Source of the DNA: Nocardiopsis sp. CNR-923
Lineage (GTDB): Bacteria; Actinomycetota; Actinomycetes; Streptosporangiales; Streptosporangiaceae
Direction of reading: 5' to 3'
DNA length: 64,000 bases
Assembly (NCBI RefSeq): GCF_001942255.1
Contig: NZ_MKKC01000044.1
Coordinates: forward strand, 1-64,000
Made by a program: the position numbers and the translations under genes. Below are positions 54,896 through 62,642 of the stretch, piece after piece (positions within the stretch are counted from its first letter, which is position 1; every line of letters begins with the position of its first letter). The notes below the pieces were generated by a model. That model worked only from the letters and a program-made list of their open reading frames with translations, was not told the origin of the DNA and did not search any database.

Positions 54896-56164
54896 TCAGC
54901 CGGCTCCCTCGGCCGCCTCGACCCGGCTGTGCAGCACGACGGCGCCCACGGCGGTCTCCAGCGCCTCCTGGCAGCGCCGCGGGGTCGGAGCCGCCGCGGC
55001 GACCAGTCCGTAGCGCCCCCACACGTGTCCCTCGGGAGGGGGCGCCACGCGCTCCCCGGGTTCGACGGTGGCCGTCGCCAGCACCACCGACGGCGGCAAC
55101 AGGGAACGGTGGACCACGACCTTGTCGACCGTCAGCGGCCGGTCGGGGTAGAGGAAGCGCACCCCGGCGGTGTGCCTGCGGACCGGCCGGGGGTCGGGCG
55201 CGCGTCCCAAGGCGATCGCCGCGGCCACCGCGGCGGCGTCGATCCCGGTCGCGGCGCGCCCCAGGAACGGGATGAGGTCGCCGCCGAGTCGGCAGTTCAC
55301 CTCGATCACCCGCCAACCGTCGGACGCCAGCCGCAGTTCGGTGTGGGTCATTCCCGTGGTGAAGCCCAGGGCGCGGTGGGTGCTGCGCAGCACCTCGCGC
55401 AGTCCGCGGTCGGCGAGCAGCGGATCGGCGCCGTCCACCACGTGCCCCGTCTCCTCGAAGTAGGGGGCGAATCCGCTGCTTTTGCGGGCGACGAACAGGG
55501 GAGTGAGCCGTCCCCCCGCGCACGCGGAGTCCACGCTGATCTCGGGCCCCTCCACGCATCGCTCCACGAGCACGCCCGCGTGGTACCGGCGGGCGATGGA
55601 CACGTGCGCGGCGCGGGCGTGGGCGTAGGCGGCGGGGACGTCCCCGGGCGCGTCCGCGCGGACCACCCCCATGCTCGCCCCCAACGCGCGGGGTTTGAGC
55701 ACGACGGGGAACCCGATCCGGTCCGCCGCGACCCCGGCCTGCTCGGGCGAGGCGACGAGCAGGGAGTCGGGTTGGCCGACCCCCGCGTCCGCCAGGGCGC
55801 GGCGGGTGCGGTGCTTGTCCCGGCAGCGGTCGATGACGTCCGGGTCCTCGCCGGGCAGCCCCAGTTCCGCGGCGACCATCGCCGCGTGGGCCATCTTGAG
55901 CTCGTCCCAGCACAGCACGCCGGCGACGGGGTGGCGCGCGGCGACCTCGCGTGCCGCCGCCAGCAGGGCCGCCCCGTCCGAGGTGTCGACCACGGTGTGC
56001 CCGATGAGGTGCTCGTCCTCCCAGGTGGTCTCGCGCTCGGCCAACAGCCACACGTCGGCGACCTCCGCCACGGCGCTCAACAGGTGCCCCCGGTAGTGGC
56101 GGAAGACGACGCCGACGAGGAGGACGACGGGACGGCGGGCCGGACGCGGGGCGGGCGGGCTCAC
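54896..56164 (-). CDS. ATP-grasp ligase (carbamoyl-phosphate-synthase/BacD-like)
   Basis: A 422-residue ATP-grasp enzyme forming amide-type bonds from a carboxylate through an acyl phosphate. An N-terminal Rossmann-like part (VVLLVGVVFRHYRGHLLSAV) precedes DVIDRCRDKHRTRRALADAG, FPVVLKPRALGASMGVVRAD (ATP-binding Lys and Gly loop), VLVERCVEGPEISVDSACAG, and the Mg-binding WRVIEVNCRLGGDLIPFLG. The C-terminal 100 residues are the domain found in L-amino acid ligases. GTG 56164 overlaps the propeller 2 stop (GTGA). It could couple an amino acid to the scaffold or sugar; substrates unknown. Confidence 0.88.
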   Translation of the reverse strand: MSPPAPRPARRPVVLLVGVVFRHYRGHLLSAVAEVADVWLLAERETTWEDEHLIGHTVVDTSDGAALLAAAREVAARHPVAGVLCWDELKMAHAAMVAAELGLPGEDPDVIDRCRDKHRTRRALADAGVGQPDSLLVASPEQAGVAADRIGFPVVLKPRALGASMGVVRADAPGDVPAAYAHARAAHVSIARRYHAGVLVERCVEGPEISVDSACAGGRLTPLFVARKSSGFAPYFEETGHVVDGADPLLADRGLREVLRSTHRALGFTTGMTHTELRLASDGWRVIEVNCRLGGDLIPFLGRAATGIDAAAVAAAIALGRAPDPRPVRRHTAGVRFLYPDRPLTVDKVVVHRSLLPPSVVLATATVEPGERVAPPPEGHVWGRYGLVAAAAPTPRRCQEALETAVGAVVLHSRVEAAEGAG

Positions 56165-56820
56165 GCCGCGCCCTCCCGGTCCAGGACCGCGGGCCGGATC
56201 GCGCGCAGGGCCCTGCCCGGGAAGTCGCAGTACCACAGCAGTCGCCCGTCCCAGGTCATGCCCGTGGGGTTCCCGGCAGCGGGCAGCGTGACCACCCCGC
56301 GTTCGGTCCGCACGTCGTAGCCGCGGATGACGCGTTGCTCGAAGTCGGAGTAGAAGACGATCCCGTGCGCGTACGTGAGTCCCGAGGGGTTGCCCTCGAC
56401 CGGGAACTCACGCAGGACGGTCATGGTGGCGAAGTCGCGCAGCTGCACGACCGGAGGGCGACGCAGGCACATCCACACGCCCTCGGGGCCGGCCTCGGTG
56501 CCACACAGGCGTCCGTTGGAGGGCCGGACCGCCTTGTGCCCGGTGACCTCGCCCGTGTCGGGGTCGACCAGCAGCAGCCGCTTGGGGCGCATGCCCACCT
56601 GGCAGAGCCGGCCCTCCACGTGAGTCAGGTCGGCCCTGGCCGAACGGCACGCGAAGCGCCGGACGACGGCTCCGGTGTCCGGATCGAGCGCGTAGAGTTC
56701 TCCGGCTCTTTGGTCCGAGTGCCAGAACCTGGTCCCGTCCCAGGTCAGCCCGCACAGGTAGGTCCCGGGGGTGGGGAGTGAGGCCATCACCGAGCCGTCG
56801 TCGGTGTGCTGCGCAGTCAT
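56161..56820 (-). CDS. Small beta-propeller protein 2 (paralogue of propeller 1)
   Basis: A 219-residue protein that aligns end to end with the one at 51841-52500: CGLTWDGTRFWHSDQ, ALDPDTGAVVRRFACRS, LTHVEGRLCQVGM, LLLVDPDTGEVTG, and MTWDGRLLWYCDFPGRALRA. Six short repeats suggest a small propeller. No signal peptide. It is translated with the ATP-grasp gene (GTGA overlap). Having two copies of the same length within one block suggests either two steps on related substrates or a heterodimer. Confidence 0.7.
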   Translation of the reverse strand: MTAQHTDDGSVMASLPTPGTYLCGLTWDGTRFWHSDQRAGELYALDPDTGAVVRRFACRSARADLTHVEGRLCQVGMRPKRLLLVDPDTGEVTGHKAVRPSNGRLCGTEAGPEGVWMCLRRPPVVQLRDFATMTVLREFPVEGNPSGLTYAHGIVFYSDFEQRVIRGYDVRTERGVVTLPAAGNPTGMTWDGRLLWYCDFPGRALRAIRPAVLDREGAA

Positions 56821-56908
56821 GGAGGTGCGCTCCGTTCGTGATCGGTGCCCGCGCCGTCCGGGACGACGTCGGGTTCCGACGTCCTCCCCTTGTCAGACCA
56901 GGGGTGTG

Positions 56909-56931
56909 CAACTTTATATAGATATAGTCAA
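56909..56931 (-). promoter_or_regulatory. AT-rich promoter-like element of propeller 2 gene
   Basis: On the reverse strand TTGACT (56931-56926) is followed by ATATCTATATAAAGTTG. This resembles the shared TTGACTTATATAAG block with an insertion of about six bases. No clear -10 follows at 17 bases, so the exact promoter is unsure. Confidence 0.4.
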
Positions 56932-57009
56932 CATGCCGACACGGGAAGTCAACCCGTCCGGCCACGCGCTCACCCCCACCGCCCGACCCGCATTCGAGGG
57001 AGAAGGACC

Positions 57010-58010
57010 ATGGACGACCACCAGTCGGCGCTGTTCCTGTACGACGAGGCGATGGCCTTCGCCTACTCCGCCGCCCTGCGCGTCGCGGCGGCGATCGGCG
57101 TCGCCGACCACCTCGTCGAGGGACCGCGTTCCGTCGACGAACTCGCCGAGGCGACGGGAACCCGGCCCGACGCCCTGAACCGGGTCCTGCGCGCGCTCGC
57201 CTCCAGAGGGATCGTCCACCACCACGGCGTGCGCGGGTACTCCTTGGCCGAGCGCGGCCGAGCGCTGCGCGGCGACTCCGCCGTGCCCGCGGCGACGGGC
57301 GTCCTGATGTTCACCGACACGATGTTCTGGACCATGACGCACGCGCTCGCGGCCAGCGTCACGGAGGACAAGCCGAGGTTCGAGCGGCACTTCGGCCGCA
57401 CGTTGGCCGACTACCTCGACGGCGACCCCGGGGTGGACGCGCTCTACCACGAGGGCATGGCCACCGTGTCCGACGCCGAGAACGCGCTGGTGGCGCGCGC
57501 GTGCGAGCTGCCGGAGACGGGGACGGTCGTGGACGTCGGCGGGCGCAACGGAAGTCTGCTGATCGCCGCCCTGCGCGAGCGCCCCCGAACGCACGGGATC
57601 CTGTTCGACCGAGCGGGCGCCGTCGAGACCGACCGGTTGGAGGCGGCGGGCCTGGACGGCCGGTGGACCGCGGTCGAGGGCGACTTCTTCGCCGAGGTCC
57701 CCCGCGCGACGTGCTCGTGCTCAAGCGCATCCTGCACAACTGGGACGACGACCTCAGCATCGGCGTCCTGGACAACTGCCGCCGCGCCCTGCGCCCGGGA
57801 GGCCGGGTCCTGGTGGTGGACGCGATCATCCCCGAGGACGCGACACCGCACCAGGGCAGGGCGATGGACCTGATGATGCTGGCCGCGCTGACCGGACAGG
57901 AGCGCACGGCAACCGAGCTGGAACCCCTGTTCTCGGCGGCGGGACTGCGCCTGAACCGGGTGACGCCCACCGCGTCGGTCATGTCGGTCGCCGAGGGAGT
58001 CCCCGCCTGA
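57010..58010 (+). CDS. O-methyltransferase, PF00891 (plant-COMT-like) type (one frameshift)
   Basis: About 334 residues. The N-terminal dimerisation domain is SAALRVAAAIGVADHLVEGP, RPDALNRVLRALASRG; then LYHEGMATVSDAENALVARA, VVDVGGRNGSLLIAALRERP (SAM motif I), the shift near 57708, VLVLKRILHNWDDDLSIGVL (catalytic His in HNWDD) and ALRPGGRVLVVDAIIPED. This family methylates phenolic hydroxyls of polyketides and other aromatic products (for example CalO6, TcmO). It suggests an aromatic or enolic acceptor in the metabolite. ATG 57010 follows GAGGGAGAAGG. Confidence 0.88.
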
Positions 58011-58054
58011 TCCGCCCGGACCACGGTCTCCCTTGTGTCCTCCCATCAATGCAG

Positions 58055-58079
58055 GTATATATATTTAAAGTAACTTGTG
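58055..58079 (+). promoter_or_regulatory. AT-rich promoter patch before the 2,3-dehydratase gene
   Basis: TATATATATTTAAAGTAACT begins at 58056, 60-85 bases before ATG 58140, and resembles the patch at 49475. It follows the O-methyltransferase stop by about 45 bases, so the sugar genes from here probably have their own promoter. Confidence 0.5.
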
Positions 58080-58139
58080 CCGATATGACCATCACCGACG
58101 CCTACGGTCCGGTGACAGTCGACCCTGCGGGAGGGGCGC

Positions 58140-59588
58140 ATGCACACTGACGCCGAGGATCGCTCGACCCGCGCGGAGGGTCTCACGGAGCGGTTGGGGG
58201 TGTCGGCCCGAACCCGGTCGCGACGGCCGCGGGGCGCCGACGCCTGGCTGGCCGAGCGCCGTCGGCGGGGGTCCTTCCGCGTGGAGCCGACACCGCTCGA
58301 CGGCCTCCGCGGCTGGGGCTTCGCCCCCGACACCGGCGACCTCGTCCACGACAGCGGCCGGTTCTTCGCGGTCCAGGGCCTGCACGTGCGCACCGGCCCC
58401 GGGCCGCGCACCCGGTGGCAGCAGCCGATCATCCACCAGTCAGACGTCGCGATCCTCGGAGTGCTGGCCAAGGAGATCGACGGCGTCCTGCACTTCCTCA
58501 TGCAGGCCAAGATGGAACCGGGCAACCTCAACACCGTCCAACTCTCCCCGACCGTCCAGGCCACCTCCAGCAACTACCTGCGCACCCACCGGGGGGCCCG
58601 GCCGCGCTACCTGGAGTACTTCACCGAACAAGGGCACGGACGGGTGCTCGTGGACCTCCTCCAGTCCGAACAGGGGTCCTGGTTCCGCGGCAAGCGCAAC
58701 CGCAACGTCGTCGTGGAAACGAGCTCCCCCGTCCCCGACTCCGACGACTTCACCTGGCTCACCCTCGGGGACATCCTCGACCTGCTGCGACGCCCGCACC
58801 TGGTGAACATGGACACGCGTACCGTCCTGTCCTGCCTTCCGGCGTTCTCCCGGGCGGACCGCTCGGCCCCCGACGCCGGCGCCTTCGCCGCACACGTCGA
58901 GCACTCCTTCGCGGCCTCCGACGCGGAGTCCCTGCTCCCCCACACCGCGGTCGAGGCGTGGCTGGCCGGACGCAAGGCGGCCCACGTCCTGCGCGCGCGC
59001 CCGATCCCGCTGCGCGACGTGGCCCGCTGGCGGCGCACCCGCGACGAGATCCACCACGAGTCGCGGCGCTACTTCAGGATTATCGGCGTCGACGTCGAGG
59101 CGACCACCAGGGAGGTCGCGAGCTGGAGCCAACCGCTGCTCGCACCGTGCGGGACCGGGGTCACCGCGTTCGTCGTCCAGCTGATCGGAGGCACGCTCCA
59201 CATCCTGGTCCGCGCCGACCTGCGGGCCGGCTACCGGGACACTGTCGAACTGGGCCCCACGGTCCAGTGCTGTCCGGACAACCTGCGCGGTGCGCCCGCC
59301 GATCTGCGCCCCGCCCACCTCGACCTCGTGCTGTCCCAGGACCGGACCCGGGTCCACTACGACGTCGAGCAGTCGGAGGAGGGAGGGCGCTTCCACCACG
59401 CGACCACGCGCCACCTCGTGGTGGAGAGCCTCGAACCGCTCTCGGTGACGGCACCACCCGACCACGCCTGGGTCACCGCCCGCCAGCTCACCCGGCTGGT
59501 CCAGCGCAGCCACCACGTCAACATCGAGGCCCGGAGCCTGCTCCTGTCCTCAACGCCCTGCGCCAGCGCTCCTGATCCCCACCCGTGA
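58140..59588 (+). CDS. NDP-hexose 2,3-dehydratase
   Basis: A 482-residue enzyme of the PF03559 family (TylX3, EvaA, OleV), which eliminates the 2-hydroxyl of dTDP-4-keto-6-deoxyglucose, the first step to 2-deoxy sugars. Two homologous halves are visible: residues 25-230 (LRGWGFAPDTGDLVHDSGRF, GVLAKEIDGVLHFLMQAKME, VQLSPTVQATSSNYLRTH) and 265-470 (WLAGRKAAHVLRARPIPLRD, ELGPTVQCCPDNL, VTARQLTRLVQRSHHVNIEA). Intact. ATG follows GGGAGGG. Together with RmlA, RmlB and the N-methyltransferase it points to a 2,6-dideoxy amino sugar. A 3-ketoreductase partner is not in the window. Confidence 0.93.
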   Translation: MHTDAEDRSTRAEGLTERLGVSARTRSRRPRGADAWLAERRRRGSFRVEPTPLDGLRGWGFAPDTGDLVHDSGRFFAVQGLHVRTGPGPRTRWQQPIIHQSDVAILGVLAKEIDGVLHFLMQAKMEPGNLNTVQLSPTVQATSSNYLRTHRGARPRYLEYFTEQGHGRVLVDLLQSEQGSWFRGKRNRNVVVETSSPVPDSDDFTWLTLGDILDLLRRPHLVNMDTRTVLSCLPAFSRADRSAPDAGAFAAHVEHSFAASDAESLLPHTAVEAWLAGRKAAHVLRARPIPLRDVARWRRTRDEIHHESRRYFRIIGVDVEATTREVASWSQPLLAPCGTGVTAFVVQLIGGTLHILVRADLRAGYRDTVELGPTVQCCPDNLRGAPADLRPAHLDLVLSQDRTRVHYDVEQSEEGGRFHHATTRHLVVESLEPLSVTAPPDHAWVTARQLTRLVQRSHHVNIEARSLLLSSTPCASAPDPHP

Positions 59589-59605
59589 CCACGCAGGAGG
59601 AGACC

Positions 59606-60928
59606 GTGGCTTCCACCACGCACCCCGCCGAACCCGCCCCGTCCACCACGGGCCGCTCCCCCGGAGGTCTTCGAACGGCGTCCTGGGACCGGATCCGCGA
59701 CCTGTTCGCCCTCGACCGGAACAGCGTCCACCTCAACACCGGGACCGTCGGCGCGATGCCGCACGAGGTCCTGGAGGTCAACGACCGGGTGACCAGGGAG
59801 TGGACCGGCGGTCTGATGAACGTCTATCCCCCCGCCATGTACACGGAGCACCGGGCCAACATCGCCCGCTCCTTCGGGGTCGACCAGGACGAGATGGTCA
59901 TCTGCCACAGCGCCACCGAGGGCGTGGCCAGGGTCATCCACGGACTGGACCTCGCAGAAGGCGACGAGGTCCTCACGACCACCCACGAGTGCTACTCGGT
60001 GCTGTCCAACTTCAACCTGCTCCGCAACCGCCACGGACTGACCGTGCGGACCGTCACCCCGCCCTCGGGACCCGACGTGCGGGCGGAGGAGATCGTCGAG
60101 CTCTTCGAGCGGCGGATCACCCCGCGCACCAAGGTGCTCGCCTTCGCCGGGGTCACCCTGTTCACCGGAACGATGATGCCCATCCGCGACCTGTGCGAGC
60201 TGGCGCACCGCCACGGGCTGACGACCGTGATCGACGGGGCGCTCCTGCCCGGCATGCTCGACTGCGACTTCCGTTCCTACGGCGCCGACTTCATCTCCTG
60301 CTCCGGCGCCAAGTTCCAGTGCGGCCCCCTGGGAACGGGCCTGCTCTACGTCCGCAACAAGGTGCACCCCCAGCACAACCCGCTTCCGCTGCCGACCTTC
60401 TGGCCGATCATCTCCACCTGGTACCCGATGATCGGCAGCCCGCCTCCGCGCACGACGACGTCGGTCGAGAGCTGCAACATGGGCGACTACCTCCAGAGCG
60501 CCGGAAGCGCGAACATCGCCAGGGGGGCCGCCCTGGCCCGCGCGTGCGAGCTGTGGGACGAGATCGGACGGGACCGCATCGAACGCCGCGTGCGGGACCT
60601 GGCGGAGCACGCCCGGAGCAGGCTGGTGGAGGCCTTCGGCTGGAACTCCCTGTACTCCCCGTCCGCCGATCCCAGGCTCCGTTCACCGCTGATCGCCTTC
60701 CATCCCTTCCGTGACCGCGCGGACGCGTGGAACATCAAGAAGTTCGTCGAGTTCGTCGACCGGCTGGAGCACGAGCACCGGATCTGGATCCGGTGGACGG
60801 AGTTCGACGTCCCCGGCTCCCCCCACCAGCACTACGCCGCGCGCCTGTGCACGCATCTGTTCAACGACACCGCCGAGATCGACCGCGCCGTCGCGACCAT
60901 GGCCGGTCTCGCACGGGAACTCTCCTGA
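59606..60928 (+). CDS. Class V aminotransferase (isopenicillin N epimerase/CefD-like)
   Basis: A 440-residue fold type I PLP enzyme. VHLNTGTVGAMPHEVLEVND is the N-terminal loop, CHSATEGVARVIHGLDLAEG the phosphate site, TVIDGALLPGMLDCDFRSYG the PLP-ring Asp (ID), and ISCSGAKFQCGPLGTGLLYV the PLP lysine. No persulfide cysteine loop like that of the other class V gene, so not a desulfurase. Relatives act as epimerases, C-S lyases or decarboxylative deaminases in lincosamide-type pathways. GTG 59606 with AGGAGG four bases upstream is preferred over GTG 59585 that overlaps the previous stop. Confidence 0.85.
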   Translation: MASTTHPAEPAPSTTGRSPGGLRTASWDRIRDLFALDRNSVHLNTGTVGAMPHEVLEVNDRVTREWTGGLMNVYPPAMYTEHRANIARSFGVDQDEMVICHSATEGVARVIHGLDLAEGDEVLTTTHECYSVLSNFNLLRNRHGLTVRTVTPPSGPDVRAEEIVELFERRITPRTKVLAFAGVTLFTGTMMPIRDLCELAHRHGLTTVIDGALLPGMLDCDFRSYGADFISCSGAKFQCGPLGTGLLYVRNKVHPQHNPLPLPTFWPIISTWYPMIGSPPPRTTTSVESCNMGDYLQSAGSANIARGAALARACELWDEIGRDRIERRVRDLAEHARSRLVEAFGWNSLYSPSADPRLRSPLIAFHPFRDRADAWNIKKFVEFVDRLEHEHRIWIRWTEFDVPGSPHQHYAARLCTHLFNDTAEIDRAVATMAGLARELS

Positions 60929-60932
60929 AGGG

Positions 60933-62642
60933 GTGAGGACGCTGAAGGACTCGACCGACGCGCCGACCACCGGCGGCACCCTGCGCCTCAGGGGCCCCGG
61001 GGACGTCGACCAACTGGATCCGGCCCGCTCCCTCCAGTCCCCGGCCGACCAGCTCCAGCGCCTGTACGCGCGGCAGCTGTTCACCTACCCGCCGAGGGAG
61101 AACCCCGACGACTGGCAGGCGATCGACCCGGTGCCGGACCTGGCGGCGGCGGTGCCCTCGACCTACAACGCGGGTCTGGGGGCCAGCCACACCTACCACG
61201 TCGTCCACCTGCGCCGGGGCGTGCTCTGGGACACCGAGCCCGCGCGCGAGGTGACCGCGCACGACGTCATACGGGGGATCAAGCGCATGTGCGCCCCCAC
61301 GGCCCGACCCGCCGCCCTGGGTTACTTCACCAGTGTGGTCCGCGGCATGGCGGCCTACTGCGCCCGCTACGCGGAGGCCGTGGGGGGAGCCGCCGCCGAT
61401 CAGCACCGCCACGCCGGGTTCCAGAACGCGCACGACATCCCGGGGATCTTCGCGCTCGACGCGCAGACGCTGGTGGTCGAGCTGCTGCGGCCCACCCTCG
61501 ACCTGCCCCAGATCCTGGCGCTGCCCTGCGCCGCCGCGGCGCCCGCCGAGTACGACGCGGTCGTCCCCGCGCCCGCGACTTCGCCGCGCACGCGCGCTCC
61601 AACGGCCCCTACCGGATCGCGGAGCACCGCCCCGGCGCGTCCCTGCGGCTGGAGCCCAACCCGACCTGGCGGAGGGAGACCGACCCCGTGCGGGCGCGGC
61701 GCCTGGACGCGGTGGAGGTGACCGTCGACCGCTCCGGTCCGGCGCGCCTCGCCGCGCTGATCGACGCCGGCGCGGCCGACCTGACCTGGGGATCTCCGGC
61801 GTCCCGGCCGGGCGGCGACCGCCCGGGGAGGCCGGGGCGCCGACTAGGCCACTCGCTCGACCCCTACCTGGTGTTCAACCTGGCCGGAGACCCCGGCGGC
61901 CCGTCGTCGGACGCCGCCGTGCGCAGGGCGGTGGCCGAGGCGATCGACCGGGAGGCACTGGCCGCCATCGTCACGGCCTCGGGCGGGACCGCCCGCGCCG
62001 CGGCGACGATCGTGCCCCCTGGCAACGACGGACACCGCGAGGGGACCGCCTCCCCGCGGGCCCGTGCCGAAGCCGCGCGGAGGCGATCGCGGGCGCGGGT
62101 CCCGGCGGGGTCGACGCTGACCGTGATCCACCCCGACGGCGAGCTCGACGCCGCGCTGGCCGCCTCCTACGCAGCCGACCTGGAGAAGGCCGGCGCAACC
62201 GTGCGCCTGCGGGCCCTGGACCCGGTGTCCCACCGCGGGGCCCTGGCCGGACACCGCGGTCCCGCGCTCGGCCACTGGGACCTGGCGGCCCTGTCGTGGT
62301 CACCGCCGTGGTTCCCCCACAACGCGCGGGCGTTCCTCCAGCCGTTGTGCGCCGGCGGGGCGACGGGGAGCTGGAACGTGGGGGGGTACCGGAACCCGGA
62401 CGTGGACACGCTGATGGAGGAGGCACTGGCCTCGGTCGAGGATCCCCTGCTGCGCGAGACCTCCTGGAGCCGGGTCGAGGACCGGATCACGCAGGACGCC
62501 CCGATCGTTCCGCTGCTGTTCCGGCCCCCCGCGCCCCGGGGCGCGGGGCGCTCGGGTGCGCGGCGCCGTCGCCCTCCCCGCCCTCGGGTTCTCCTACGAC
62601 CTGGCCACCCTCTGGCTGGCCGGGGGCGGTCAGGAAGACTGA
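60933..62642 (+). CDS. Oligopeptide-binding-protein homologue (SBP family 5), no signal peptide (two frameshifts)
   Basis: About 568 residues. TLRLRGPGDVDQLDPARSLQ, HVVHLRRGVLWDTEPAREVT, AHDVIRGIKRMCAPTARPAA and FQNAHDIPGIFALDAQTLVV match DppA/OppA-type solute-binding proteins. After a change near 61572 come SNGPYRIAEHRPGASLRLEP and WNVGGYRNPDVDTLMEEALA; another change near 62555 gives GAVALPALGFSYDLATLWLA. There is no signal peptide or lipobox at GTG 60933, which is strange for a binding protein, though an upstream start is masked by the aminotransferase gene. Ends overlap the convergent paralogue by 13 bases. Confidence 0.8.
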
